In this document: one piece after another, positions 8,701-17,831 of the stretch
Position numbering within the stretch: the first letter of the stretch is position 1
Layout of the letters: the number at the start of each line of letters is the position of its first letter
Assembly: GCA_963790775.1 (NCBI GenBank)
Contig: CAWBPR010000006.1
Location: forward strand, 71,689-135,688
Length of the DNA stretch: 64,000 bases
Direction: 5' to 3'
DNA from: JASJBU01 sp963790775
GTDB taxonomy: Bacteria > Pseudomonadota > Gammaproteobacteria > Chromatiales > Chromatiaceae
Made by a program: the position numbers and the translations under genes
Notes under the pieces: generated by a model
Database searches by the model: none
What the model was told of the DNA's origin: nothing
Seen by the model: only the letters and a program-made list of their open reading frames with translations

Positions 8701-10677
8701 TCAAGAGACATTCTGTTTGACAAGTTTTGGTTTTGGTCTGTTGGTCGGATCGAGGGATTGACTGTGGCTTAGCCGATTGGCCATGTTTCGTAGAGCGGTA
8801 AGCTGGTGAGCAACTTCGGTATACTGTTCTTGTAATTCTAGAATTCGATATTGCAGAGTGTTTCGTGATTGTCCGATCTTTTGTAGGTTCAAGAGGCGTT
8901 TCTCCATCATCTCTTTATGATCTCGAATCTGCAGTACCAGGGGTTCCAGTGTTGAGACAATCCACGCTTCAATTTCAGCATCTGCCCGATGGAAGATCTC
9001 TCTGGCTCGATTAACCAGGGCTGAGAAAAAGCGCTTGATTACAAAATTTTGTTCCATCATCGCAGTCACAGGGCTATCCCGGAAAACTTCTGCCTCCTGG
9101 TGCAATAGTTCCAGTTCAACTCGATATTTTACGATGGAGAACATTTTAGGTTGTACAACAGCAAAACCGTGTTCATTCTGAAATGTGCGATAGATGGAAC
9201 GGATTAGTTTACGTGTCTGTTCACTTTGTGTGACTACGCCGTGCATGTTTTTTCGAATTTCCTCGAAAAGGCTTTTCATGGCGGATTTCATGCCGGTTGT
9301 AGTCCATGAACTGCTCATCTCTCGACGGCTTCGCTCAATTATTTTGTCGAGGGTTTCGAGATTCAGAATATTCTTTAATTGGTCTGCTTGTTGTTTGAGT
9401 TGCTTGCGGCTTTGCTGGAAGCTGTCGACATCATTCATGTATTGTGATTGTTCTTTACGGGTCTTCTCCATCAGCCCGGTAATGACATCGTCACTTTTAC
9501 CGCTCAGTTCCTCCATTTCCTCTAATTGACGTTTCGTATTGGTCAGCTTTCCAGACAATACGCTACGACTATTATCAAGCATCTGCCCAACATCTGAGCC
9601 AACAGTGTCAAGAATAATCTGCTGTTTGATACTGAGTACATCATGCCCGAGATAGCTTTCAAGATTGAGCAGGCCGCTTTTATTCAACAAATCCTGATCA
9701 TTCTTTACTTTAGCCAGCAGCCCTTTCTGTGCGGATATCGGAAAAACTGCATTTGGCGCGATGCCCAGCATTTCGGCTGTTGTGGACTGCTGTTTCTGAA
9801 TGGCATCATCCACATCAGAGGTCGTGCGCAGGTCGTCCCATAGAGTATCGATCTTGTTCAGCACTACCATCAGTCCACGTTGGCGGCCGCTTTGAAAGCC
9901 CTTGATATGGTGTTGCCATATTTCCATGTCACTGCGCGTGACACCGGTGTCGGCTCCCAGCACAAAGAGCACTGCCTGGGCAGAAGGCAGCATATTGAGC
10001 GTCAGTTCCGGTTCAGAGCCAAGTGCATTCAGTCCCGGGGTATCGAGGATTGTGAGGCCCTGTTTCAACAAATGGTGAGGGAAACTGATCAGTGCATGCC
10101 GCCACTTTGGTATGTCGATCGTCTCGGGCGGTTTTTTCTGATTTGGATGCAGGTCTGGACTGTAGAGCCCTAAATGTTTTGCTTCATCAAGTGACACAGA
10201 CTTTGTTTGTATGACCTCGCTCAGTGCAGCTTGCATTTGCTGAACGGAATCAGTCTCGAGTGGGTAGTGTACCCATTGTTTGGCGTCATCTCTGAGTTGA
10301 GTCAGGGTGACATCCTGTAAGCGTGTCTCAATCGGCAACAATCGGACATATGATTCTTTCCTGTCACTATCGTAGAAGATTTCAGTCGGGCACATGGTGG
10401 TGCGCCCCGCGTCTGAGGGCAGCAGGCGGCGTCCATAATCTGCGAAGAAAATGGCATTAATCAGCTCAGTCTTGCCGCGGGAAAATTCAGCGACAAATGC
10501 GATGGTTAATTTGTCGCTTTTTAAGGTATTCAGCGTATGCTCGATATTGTGCAACATATCTGGAGTAGACATGTTGTTCTCTTCCAGCCAGGGGGCATAA
10601 TCCTCAATGGTGTTTATGACATTTGCTTTCCATTGATCGTAGGCTTGAAGTTGCTGCTGAAAACGTATTTTTTCCAT
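8701..10677 (-). CDS. Bacterial dynamin-like GTPase
   Basis: This 658-residue protein has a dynamin-type GTPase domain in its N-terminal half. The G1 loop is AEFSRGKTELINA (residues 63-75), with Ala where the first Gly usually stands. The switch-I region TTMCPTEIFY follows, then G3 DTPGLNALG near residue 215 and G4 LNKIDTL near 275. The C-terminal half is rich in predicted helix and coiled coil (residues about 380-470 and 590-640), as expected for the dynamin stalk. No transmembrane segment is obvious. Bacterial dynamins remodel or protect membranes; the exact role here is not deducible. It sits downstream of yggU in the same direction with a 66-bp gap. Confidence 0.85.
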   Translation of the reverse strand: MEKIRFQQQLQAYDQWKANVINTIEDYAPWLEENNMSTPDMLHNIEHTLNTLKSDKLTIAFVAEFSRGKTELINAIFFADYGRRLLPSDAGRTTMCPTEIFYDSDRKESYVRLLPIETRLQDVTLTQLRDDAKQWVHYPLETDSVQQMQAALSEVIQTKSVSLDEAKHLGLYSPDLHPNQKKPPETIDIPKWRHALISFPHHLLKQGLTILDTPGLNALGSEPELTLNMLPSAQAVLFVLGADTGVTRSDMEIWQHHIKGFQSGRQRGLMVVLNKIDTLWDDLRTTSDVDDAIQKQQSTTAEMLGIAPNAVFPISAQKGLLAKVKNDQDLLNKSGLLNLESYLGHDVLSIKQQIILDTVGSDVGQMLDNSRSVLSGKLTNTKRQLEEMEELSGKSDDVITGLMEKTRKEQSQYMNDVDSFQQSRKQLKQQADQLKNILNLETLDKIIERSRREMSSSWTTTGMKSAMKSLFEEIRKNMHGVVTQSEQTRKLIRSIYRTFQNEHGFAVVQPKMFSIVKYRVELELLHQEAEVFRDSPVTAMMEQNFVIKRFFSALVNRAREIFHRADAEIEAWIVSTLEPLVLQIRDHKEMMEKRLLNLQKIGQSRNTLQYRILELQEQYTEVAHQLTALRNMANRLSHSQSLDPTNRPKPKLVKQNVS

Positions 10678-10743
10678 TATTTTTTCCCGAAAAACTCGAG
10701 TATCAACAAACTCTTGGGTGTTTTTTGTAGATAGTGATCACGC

Positions 10744-11076
10744 TCAGCCCAGGTTATTCTCTCCAGGCATGCTTTTTTCTGCACTATCTGCTGATTTCTC
10801 AAGGTTTATCGGCAGTATTGTAGGTGACTTTAACCGTAGGGACTTCGAACGGGATCTTTCACCTGATTCTAGACTGATTTTTGAACGGGGTAATCCAAAT
10901 TTTTTGGACAGGAACTTAATCAATTGCTGATTAGCCTTTCCGTCAACTGGTGGTGAGGAGATCGCAACCTTGTAATGATTCTCTCCGTAGGGCGCGATAA
11001 AGGCATCGCGAGAGGCCTTGGGTTGGATGCGTAATCTCAGGATCAAGTCATTGCCATCCCAGGAAAACCAGGTCAT
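10744..11076 (-). CDS. yggU: UPF0235/DUF167 family protein YggU
   Basis: This small cytoplasmic protein of 110 residues has the DUF167 hallmark: LRIQPKASRDAF, then VAISSPPVDGKANQQLIKFL, then ISLESGERSRSKSL. The family is near-universal and its biochemical role is unknown. The ATG overlaps the end of yggT by four bases (ATGA), so the two are co-translated. The C-terminal tail of about 25 residues beyond the core domain is not conserved in the family as I know it. Confidence 0.88.
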   Translation of the reverse strand: MTWFSWDGNDLILRLRIQPKASRDAFIAPYGENHYKVAISSPPVDGKANQQLIKFLSKKFGLPRSKISLESGERSRSKSLRLKSPTILPINLEKSADSAEKSMPGENNLG

Positions 11077-11651
11077 GTGAACGGACTTCCCGTAATGGCC
11101 CGTAGCGGGGGGAGAAGCAGCATTTTCAGGAGCACCAGACCGATCATTACCAACATGGGTGAAAGATCCAGCCCGGAGATAGGTGGAAGTAGGTTTCGGG
11201 CCGGGCGTATCACGGGTTCAGTAAGACTGGAAAGCAGGGCTGAAACGGGGTTGTAATTCCCGGGGTTTACCCAGCTGAGAATCACCTGGATTAGAATCGC
11301 AAACAGAAAGATATTGATTAACAATTCAACCAGTTCAGGAATTGACCAGAGGAGTGGTCCCCATAAATTGATCGTCACCCCGCTGATCAGGAGTATCAAT
11401 AGCAACTCTAGATATTTCAAACCCCAGACAAGCACCAAGGCCGATAAGTCAAGACCTCCTAAACCAGGTATGAACCTGCGCAATAGCTTTAACGGAGGTG
11501 TTGTGATTTTTACCAGAAATTGAGACACGGGATTATAAAAATCAGCACGCACCAGCTGAAGGATAAAACGCAGCAAGACGGCTAGAATATAGAGTCCAAA
11601 AAGGGTCTGAATTAGGAAGACCAATGGGTTGGTGAGATAGTTGCTGCCCAT
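11073..11651 (-). CDS. yggT: YggT family integral membrane protein
   Basis: The protein has 192 residues and two copies of the YggT module, each with two hydrophobic helices around a conserved loop. The loops read RADFYNPVSQFLVKITTPPLKLLRRFIPGLGG and VNPGNYNPVSALLSSLTEPVIRPARNLLPP in pattern, with NPVS in both. Relatives are implicated in osmotic tolerance and respiratory or cell-division functions, but the mechanism is unsettled. It lies between proC and yggU, the conserved order in gammaproteobacteria. Confidence 0.9.
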   Translation of the reverse strand: MGSNYLTNPLVFLIQTLFGLYILAVLLRFILQLVRADFYNPVSQFLVKITTPPLKLLRRFIPGLGGLDLSALVLVWGLKYLELLLILLISGVTINLWGPLLWSIPELVELLINIFLFAILIQVILSWVNPGNYNPVSALLSSLTEPVIRPARNLLPPISGLDLSPMLVMIGLVLLKMLLLPPLRAITGSPFT

Positions 11652-11684
11652 GTTTTAATATGTCCTGGGATCCATAGGTTATGT

Positions 11685-12533
11685 TCAGGCGTCGTTATTT
11701 AGCTTTTTTTGTTTTGCCAGCATATTGGAAAGCTCTACCGAACGCTGTCGCGCACCATCCAGCGCCATTTTGAAAACCTCCCGGATTTGTCCCTCTTCCA
11801 AAATGCCCAGCGCCCGCTCCGTGGTGCCTCCTGGAGAGGTGACTTTCTCACGCAATATCGCTGGAGCATCATTACTCTCCATGGCCATGCGAGCAGCTCC
11901 CAAAGCGGTTTGAAGCGTGAGAAGTCGGGCTGTTTCCTCGTCAAGCCCCATGCTTATTGCGGCATCTTCCATGGCCTCCATGACCAGAAAAAAGTAGGCG
12001 GGTCCACTCCCGGAGAGGGCTGTAACAGCATCCATCAGAGACTCATCAGGTACCCAGCGGGTCAGGCCAACGGCCCTGAGTATACTCTCAGCCAGGTTTT
12101 TCTGCTCCTTGGTCACCCCTTTTCCCGCATGCAGTCCGGTAGCGCCGGCCTGAATCATAGCGGGTGTGTTGGGCATGGCTCGCACCAGTTTGATTTTTTC
12201 TCCAAGCCAGTTACGCAGTGGAGCTTCCTGAACGCCAGCGGCTATAGAGATGACGAGTGGTTCAATCTCACGAATCACTGGAGCCAGTTCACGAGCGACT
12301 GATTCGAGGATTTGTGGTTTTACCGCAAGCACCACTATATCGGCAGTCGATACAGCCTGTTGATTCTCATATTCAGTGTGGATGCCCAGCCGTGCAGCCA
12401 ACTGTGCAAGTTTATCCCGATCCGGGTCACTGACGGTGATGCAAGTGGGATCATAGCCATCGGCGATGAGTCCACTGATCAGGCTGGTGGCCATATTGCC
12501 ACCTCCAATGAAGGTGATATTGCTGTTTTTCAT
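11685..12533 (-). CDS. proC: Pyrroline-5-carboxylate reductase
   Basis: ProC makes the last step of proline synthesis, reducing pyrroline-5-carboxylate with NAD(P)H. The 282-residue length is usual. The N-terminal Rossmann motif is FIGGGNMATSLISGL. AVKPQ, VRAMPNTPAMIQAGATGLHAG, the ALSGSGPAYFF dimer and active-site segment and VTSPGGTTERAL near the C-terminus all fit. The gene follows yggS with a 32-bp gap. The RBS is weak (GTAAG), suggesting coupling with upstream translation. Confidence 0.95.
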   Translation of the reverse strand: MKNSNITFIGGGNMATSLISGLIADGYDPTCITVSDPDRDKLAQLAARLGIHTEYENQQAVSTADIVVLAVKPQILESVARELAPVIREIEPLVISIAAGVQEAPLRNWLGEKIKLVRAMPNTPAMIQAGATGLHAGKGVTKEQKNLAESILRAVGLTRWVPDESLMDAVTALSGSGPAYFFLVMEAMEDAAISMGLDEETARLLTLQTALGAARMAMESNDAPAILREKVTSPGGTTERALGILEEGQIREVFKMALDGARQRSVELSNMLAKQKKLNNDA

Positions 12534-12565
12534 CTTACGGATTTATTTTGTCAGATTAGTGGGCT

Positions 12566-13279
12566 TCAGTTTTTTCTATTATACAGCCGAGGGCCAAAAA
12601 TAGCGGTGCCAATACGGACTAGATTGGCGCCTTCGGCGATAGCGGCCTCCAGGTCTTGGGACATGCCCATCGAGAGGGTGTCCAGAGGCAGGTTCTCGGT
12701 GCTCAAGGAATCACGCAGCTCCCTCAGGAGTCTGAATGGGTGGTGCTGGGCTTCCATCGTCACGGCTGGGGCCGGGATGGTCATCAACCCCATCAATTTG
12801 AGTTTTGGCAGGTTCGCATAACGTTCGATCAGGCCTGGAAGCTCATCGGGGGTATGTCCTTCCTTGCTCTCCTCTCCACTGGTATTGACCTGTATGCATA
12901 CTTTAAGCGGCGGGAGGTCAGGGCGGCGCTGTTCACTCAAGCGTTGGGCATGTTTGAGGCTGGCTAAACTGTGAACCCAGTCAAAATGCTCAGCGATGGG
13001 TTTGGTTTTATTGCTCTGAAGCCTGCCAATAAAATGCCATTCAAGTTCCAGGTCTTTGAGTTGCTCGATCTTCTCCAGAGCTTCCTGCAGGTAGCTTTCG
13101 CCAAACGCCTGTTGACCGAGTCTGGCAGCTGCACGGATTTCGCTCACATCACGGGTTTTACTGACCGCGAGCAATTGAATTGAGTCTGCCAGGCGATCAG
13201 AGGCTCTAGCGGCGTCTGAAATACGCTGTCTGACGCGGACTAAACGCTCTTCCAATCTTTTATGCTCTTTTGCGGTCAC
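12566..13279 (-). CDS. yggS: PLP-binding homeostasis protein YggS (PLPBP/COG0325)
   Basis: This is a fold-type III PLP protein without known catalytic activity, involved in PLP and amino-acid homeostasis. The PLP lysine lies in LLAVSKTR. Other family motifs are FGESYLQEALEKI, WHFIGRLQSNK, VNTSGEESKEG, LMGLMTIP, SMGMSQDLEAAIAEG and VRIGTAIFG. I place the start at the GTG at 13279 (237 residues, family length about 230). The frame stays open upstream to 13387, but that extension has no homology and no RBS. It is divergent from pilT, as in Pseudomonas. Confidence 0.88.
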   Translation of the reverse strand: MTAKEHKRLEERLVRVRQRISDAARASDRLADSIQLLAVSKTRDVSEIRAAARLGQQAFGESYLQEALEKIEQLKDLELEWHFIGRLQSNKTKPIAEHFDWVHSLASLKHAQRLSEQRRPDLPPLKVCIQVNTSGEESKEGHTPDELPGLIERYANLPKLKLMGLMTIPAPAVTMEAQHHPFRLLRELRDSLSTENLPLDTLSMGMSQDLEAAIAEGANLVRIGTAIFGPRLYNRKN

Positions 13280-13450
13280 TTTTTGGACTATTTGATTTGT
13301 GGCGGAAAAAATAATTTCCCATTCCTGATTGATATAGTAACTTCTATAAGTGTGGGTTAAGAAACTGTTTTTCAAGTTTTTGGACATCGGGAACTGCTGC
13401 GTTATTGATTAAACTTATTCTTGTGGGAGCCGATATGAAGGGCCAGTGCA

Positions 13451-13456
13451 TATAAT
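13451..13456 (+). promoter_or_regulatory. Perfect -10 box upstream of pilT
   Basis: TATAAT lies 27 bp before the pilT ATG. No convincing -35 hexamer stands at 16-18 bp, so this is a candidate only. Confidence 0.35.
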
Positions 13457-13482
13457 GCTTAGTTTTCACTTTGGGGGAATGA

Positions 13483-14517
13483 ATGGACATCGCTGAACTC
13501 TTGGCATTCAGTGTCAAACACAATGCATCAGATTTGCATCTCTCGGCGGGCCTTCCTCCGATGATTCGTGTGGATGGGGATATTCGGCGAATTAACGTCC
13601 CAGCGTTAGAGCACAAGGTCGTACATGGCCTTGTGTACGACATCATGAATGATAAGCAGCGCAAGGACTTCGAGGAGTTTCTGGAGAATGATTTCTCATT
13701 CGAGATTCCTGGTCTGGCCCGTTTCCGTGTCAATGCATTTAATCAGGCCCGTGGGGCATCAGCCGTGTTCCGGACAATTCCGTCAAAGGTGTTGACGCTG
13801 GAAGATTTGGGCTGTCCCCAGACCTTCAGGGATATAGTTGACGTTCCCCGGGGGTTGGTTCTGGTGACCGGGCCAACCGGCTCAGGCAAGTCCACCACTC
13901 TGGCCGCGATGATGGATTATAAGAATGATAATGACTACGCCCACATTCTTACCATTGAGGACCCCATCGAGTTTGTGCACAGCAGTAAAAAATGTCTGGT
14001 CAACCAACGAGAAGTCCATCGGGACACCCTGGGGTTTTCCGAGGCGCTGCGTTCAGCGCTGCGTGAGGACCCGGACATAATTCTGGTGGGTGAGTTGCGT
14101 GATCTTGAGACCATACGATTGGCGATGACGGCCGCTGAGACGGGCCATCTGGTGTTCGGTACACTGCACACCAGTTCAGCGGCAAAAACGATTGACCGGA
14201 TTATCGATGTCTTTCCGGCAGGTGAGAAATCCATGGTTCGCTCCATGCTGTCTGAGTCCTTACGCTCGGTAATCGCCCAAACACTATTGAAAAAAATCGG
14301 TGGTGGCCGGGTTGCAGCATGGGAAATCATGATCGGTACGCCTGCGATTCGGAATTTGATTCGTGAAGACAAAGTTGCACAAATGTATTCGGCAATTCAG
14401 ACCGGCCAGGCGGCGGGAATGCAAACCATGGATCAGGCGCTTAAAGAGCTCGTTACGAAAGGTGTTATCAGTCGACTTGATGCAAAGGCCAAAGCCCAGA
14501 ACAAGGATCAATTTTGA
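13483..14517 (+). CDS. pilT: Type IV pilus retraction ATPase PilT
   Basis: PilT is the hexameric motor that depolymerises type IV pili and drives twitching. The 344-residue length is standard. Visible elements are the Walker A loop GPTGSGKST near residue 130, the Asp-box region ILTIEDPIEFVH, the Walker B region DIILVGELRDLETI, the His box AAETGHLVFGTLHT and the PilT-specific AIRNLIRE motif in the C-terminal domain, required for retraction. A strong RBS (GGGGG) precedes the ATG. The gene is intact although several of the pilus structural genes in this window are broken. Confidence 0.97.
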   Translation: MDIAELLAFSVKHNASDLHLSAGLPPMIRVDGDIRRINVPALEHKVVHGLVYDIMNDKQRKDFEEFLENDFSFEIPGLARFRVNAFNQARGASAVFRTIPSKVLTLEDLGCPQTFRDIVDVPRGLVLVTGPTGSGKSTTLAAMMDYKNDNDYAHILTIEDPIEFVHSSKKCLVNQREVHRDTLGFSEALRSALREDPDIILVGELRDLETIRLAMTAAETGHLVFGTLHTSSAAKTIDRIIDVFPAGEKSMVRSMLSESLRSVIAQTLLKKIGGGRVAAWEIMIGTPAIRNLIREDKVAQMYSAIQTGQAAGMQTMDQALKELVTKGVISRLDAKAKAQNKDQF

Positions 14518-14564
14518 CGGCTGATTTTTTCATTCGCTGAATGACAAAGTGAGAAGGAAAGGTT

Positions 14565-15689
14565 ATGGAATTTAATTCGCTGCTGACCATGATGGCCAAG
14601 AAAAAGGCGTCAGACCTGTTTATCACGGCGGGACGTGAGCCGTCCCTGAAAATCGACGGCCTGATTCATCCAGTCAATAAAACCAAAATCACCCCCCAGC
14701 GTGCTCGAGAATTGACCCTGAGCATTATGAGCGATGCCCAGCAGAGGGAGTTTGAAGAGACAAAGGAGTGTAACTTTGCTATCAGCGCCAAGGCGATCGG
14801 TCGCTTCAGAGTAAGCGCTTTCATTCAGCGCGATGCGGTCGGCATGGTTTTACGGCGTATCGAAACCCGCATTCCCACCATGGAGCAGTTGTACTTACCA
14901 CCGATATTAAAAGACTTGTGCATGGCAAAAAGGGGTATCGTACTATTCGTCGGAGCAACCGGTACGGGTAAATCAACTTCACTGGCTGCGATGATCGGTT
15001 ACCGAAACGCTCGTGGCAGCGGCCATATCATCAGTATCGAAGACCCGATCGAGTTTATTCATGATCATCAGGGCTGCATCGTCACCCAACGCGAAGTAGG
15101 ATTGGATACAGAGTCGTATGAAGTGGCGTTGAAGAACACCTTGCGCCAGGCGCCTGATGTGATCCTGATCGGTGAGATCCGCACGCGTGAAACCATGAAG
15201 CAGGCCATCACCTTTGCGGAGACCGGACATCTCTGTTTTTCAACGCTGCACGCGAACAATGCCAATCAGGCATTGGATCGTATCATTCATTTCTTCCCTG
15301 AACACGAGCGGGAGCAGGTGTTCATGGATCTCTCGTTGAATCTCAGGGCGATTATCGCTCAGCAGTTGATTCCCAAGGCAGATGGTAACGGCCGTCGAGC
15401 GGCGATAGAAGTCATGCTGAATACCCCGTTAGCTGCGGAACTGGTGCGCAAGGGAGAGATAACCAAGCTCAAGGAATTGATGAAACGCTCCAACGAGCAC
15501 GGCATGATTACCTTCGACCAACACCTCTATCGCCTCTATGAAGATGGCGAAATCAGCTATGAAGATGCGCTGGCCTATGCAGATTCAGCCAATGATGTTC
15601 GACTGATGATCAAGCTGGGCGCCAATCGTAATAACGATTTTCTCGCAGAAGGGCTGGACGGTATCGGACTCTTGGATGGCAAGGGCTGA
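14565..15689 (+). CDS. pilU: Accessory pilus retraction ATPase PilU
   Basis: PilU is the PilT paralogue that assists retraction. The 374 residues include the Walker A loop GATGTGKSTSLAAM, the Asp box ISIEDPIEFIHDH, Walker B PDVILIGEIRTRETMKQ, and the His box AETGHLCFSTLHANNANQALDRI, which is characteristic of PilU. The C-terminal AAELVRKGEITKLKELM replaces the PilT AIRNLIRE motif. It follows pilT by 47 bp with an RBS (AAGGAAAGG), so co-transcription is likely. Confidence 0.96.
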   Translation: MEFNSLLTMMAKKKASDLFITAGREPSLKIDGLIHPVNKTKITPQRARELTLSIMSDAQQREFEETKECNFAISAKAIGRFRVSAFIQRDAVGMVLRRIETRIPTMEQLYLPPILKDLCMAKRGIVLFVGATGTGKSTSLAAMIGYRNARGSGHIISIEDPIEFIHDHQGCIVTQREVGLDTESYEVALKNTLRQAPDVILIGEIRTRETMKQAITFAETGHLCFSTLHANNANQALDRIIHFFPEHEREQVFMDLSLNLRAIIAQQLIPKADGNGRRAAIEVMLNTPLAAELVRKGEITKLKELMKRSNEHGMITFDQHLYRLYEDGEISYEDALAYADSANDVRLMIKLGANRNNDFLAEGLDGIGLLDGKG

Positions 15690-15727
15690 TCCGCTTACCT
15701 GGTCAGAGGGTGATATTCCAGGCACTT

Positions 15728-16195
15728 TCAGAGCTTTGCTAGAAATTCACTGGCAATGGCGTATTGCCGGTTCGCCTCATTGTCTACCTCACCCCGGTCA
15801 TTCATGATCATTTCACAGTTTCTTGCCATACGGGCCTGCATGGCCGCTTTCCAGGCCAGGTTATCCTGATTGGTGAATTGCTCATCAGGCAACAGGCAGG
15901 CGCTCAGAGCGGCGGCAACAAAGTGCTCGGCCTGGGCCAGCCAGTCGGCGTCTCGTCCACAAGAGGTGTAGCTGTCTAAGGCTAGCGCCTTGGTGTTCTT
16001 GTAGGCGGTTTCAAGCTCTGCTGGGGTGCGGTCAGGATTGCCCGCAATCTGCAGGCCCTGTGCGATGATCGAGTTACTGCTCAGGTGGCTGACGCTGGTT
16101 ACGAATCGTGCGCCAAGGGCGCGTTGATTTTCCAGGGAAATGTCATTCAGGGCTTTACGCAACTGTTGGTCATTGTTGATTTCTACCTGTGGCAT
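15728..16195 (-). CDS. Conserved hypothetical cytoplasmic protein
   Basis: I do not recognise this 155-residue protein. It starts MPQVEINNDQQLRKALND, with a good RBS (AGAGGA) seven bases upstream, so the in-frame start 13 codons earlier is rejected. It has no signal peptide or membrane segment and is predicted mostly helical. Cys residues occur in SYTSCGRDADW, SACLLPDEQF and RNCEMIM. It is convergent with pilU and may be monocistronic. Confidence 0.6.
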   Translation of the reverse strand: MPQVEINNDQQLRKALNDISLENQRALGARFVTSVSHLSSNSIIAQGLQIAGNPDRTPAELETAYKNTKALALDSYTSCGRDADWLAQAEHFVAAALSACLLPDEQFTNQDNLAWKAAMQARMARNCEMIMNDRGEVDNEANRQYAIASEFLAKL

Positions 16196-16334
16196 TGCAT
16201 AATCCTCTAAGCAAAAAGTATCGCATAATCCCATGATAGGCGCATTGAGCTGAGTTGCTTATGACCCAGGTCATCTCCTGGTCATCTTGAGCATGTTAGG
16301 AGCCCTTCCACAGTCCAACATCATTGCTGACTGA

Positions 16335-16901
16335 CTACATAGTGCTTGCCAATAGTGTTGTGATATTTTCAGAATTCCCCCTCTGAGCCCAATCGATGGC
16401 GCGTTTTCCCTGCATATCGGGAAGATCCGGATTGGCTCCGTGGGCCAATAAAGTTTTCACGGTTTCGAAATGCCCCTGTTTCGCCGCCCAGATCAATGCC
16501 GTCCAGCCTGAGGTATCTTCTGTTTGATCCACATTTGCCCCAGCGCTAATGAGGAGTTCTACCATCTCAAAGTGGTTATTGGACGCAGCTAACATCATCG
16601 CGGTATAGCCACCTTTGTCTTTGAGATCAATTGCAGCGCCTGCAGCAATGAGTTGTCTGACAGCTTCCTGGTGGCCGTTGAGCGCGGCTTTCATTAACGG
16701 CGTCCAGCGGCATTCATCTCTTACATCGATGGGTGTTTGTTGTGTGATGAGTTGGGTCAGGGTGGACAGGTCGCCTTTTTCAGCGGCTATGATGAGTGGC
16801 GGGCTGTAGTCAGCCTCAAGAGATTTATCAGTTTGCGAACAGCCGACCAGGAGGAGGAGAAACCAGGTATGGCGTAGACAGATTTGCATGATCGTCCTCA
16901 T
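16335..16901 (-). CDS. Ankyrin-repeat lipoprotein
   Basis: The 188 residues begin with a lipoprotein signal ending LLLLVGCSQ (lipidated Cys near residue 21). Four to five ankyrin repeats follow, with the typical pattern TPLMKAALNGHQEAVRQLI, AGAAIDLKDKGGYTAMMLAA, GWTALIWAAKQGHFETV and LLAHGANPDLPD. It should be a periplasmic, membrane-anchored protein-binding scaffold. The partner is unknown, and neighbouring genes give no clue. In some bacteria such proteins sit beside catalase or toxin genes; none is present here. Confidence 0.8.
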   Translation of the reverse strand: MRTIMQICLRHTWFLLLLVGCSQTDKSLEADYSPPLIIAAEKGDLSTLTQLITQQTPIDVRDECRWTPLMKAALNGHQEAVRQLIAAGAAIDLKDKGGYTAMMLAASNNHFEMVELLISAGANVDQTEDTSGWTALIWAAKQGHFETVKTLLAHGANPDLPDMQGKRAIDWAQRGNSENITTLLASTM

Positions 16902-17026
16902 TGTGAAGCACCGACCTGAATTCTCTCCAGTTGATCAATTGCCAGCAATGAGGAATCGCAATAACAGTGGGTCTGCTGATTCTGGGTTGGTAGTGAGAGT
17001 TTCCGAATGAACCTTGTGGAAGGATA

Positions 17027-17353
17027 CTACCCGCGTGGTTTTTCCGGTTTTATGAGTGAACTGGGGAAGGGGGTGATGTTGGATTGCCCATCAAATTCTG
17101 TAATTTTTCCTGGGCCGTACTTTTCAACCTCATCAATTCGAATTACTGCATGAATCGGTACTCGGGTGCGGTATACGCCGGAAAATTCTTCTTGGAGCTT
17201 CTCTGCAGACGGATCTACCACTAGGGAAGTAGATTTTTCAAAAATCAAATCTTCAATTTCAACAAATCCATAAAGATCACCCTGCCGGATGGTTTTGGCG
17301 TATATCTCGTACACTTTTCCTTGATTTACGAAGACGATTTTATAAATGCGCAT
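17027..17353 (-). CDS. DUF1820 family protein
   Basis: This 108-residue protein matches the DUF1820 pattern: MRIYKIVFVNQGKVYEIYA, GDLYGFVEIEDLIFE, SLVVDPSAEKLQEEFSGV, and IPIHAVIRIDEVEK-like (here RVPIHAVIRIDEVEKYG). It is cytoplasmic with a likely beta-rich fold. The family is common in gammaproteobacteria and has no assigned function. The C-terminal FPSSLIKPEKPRG is disordered in appearance. Confidence 0.8.
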   Translation of the reverse strand: MRIYKIVFVNQGKVYEIYAKTIRQGDLYGFVEIEDLIFEKSTSLVVDPSAEKLQEEFSGVYRTRVPIHAVIRIDEVEKYGPGKITEFDGQSNITPFPSSLIKPEKPRG

Positions 17354-17831
17354 GAATGTCGGGCGAGTATATGGTTTTGCAGGGTAGAAAAATATTCGGT
17401 TCTTCTCAATTGCAGTCGAGTTATATCAATAGTAACGGAAGTACAATGGTCAGACAAAGCGGTTTCTGATAACTGATTGTAATGAAAATAATTATTGGAT
17501 GCGTCTTGGGTATGCGTGAGTATTGTTGTTACGCATCATGCAGCAAACAATTCAAGGCTGTTTGATGCTAAAACCCTCTGGCCATCGCTGGCAGAGAAGA
17601 TGCAGCGGCTTAGCTTGGCCTGTTATTCATCGGATAATGAATGCTGCTGATGTGGATTTTTGACTGAGCGAGGGAAAAGTTCAGTGGAAATGGAACCTGG
17701 TTCAAGATTTCATGGCCGCGAATATCTTTTGTTGAGTTATCATCAGCTTGTCACTTAGTGGTGATACGCTCTCATTGAGCGATCACACTTCCCACTTAAC
17801 ATTTTAAATAAGCAGAATAAGGAAAGACGGT
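17354..17831. other. Intergenic region between DUF1820 gene and gnd
   Basis: This 478-bp region separates divergent genes. Apart from a hairpin near the gnd start (separate entry) I see no gene. A 27-codon plus-strand frame near 17482 has no RBS and is not called. Confidence 0.5.
17753..17790 (+). promoter_or_regulatory. Stable hairpin in the gnd-zwf leader
   Basis: GTGAT-A-CGCTC (17761-17771) pairs with GAGCG-ATCAC (17777-17786) around a TCATT loop, a 10-bp stem with one bulge. The outer bases TAGTG and ACT extend it imperfectly. It lies about 45 bp before the gnd ATG. An operator or a 5'-UTR control element is possible. Confidence 0.4.
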
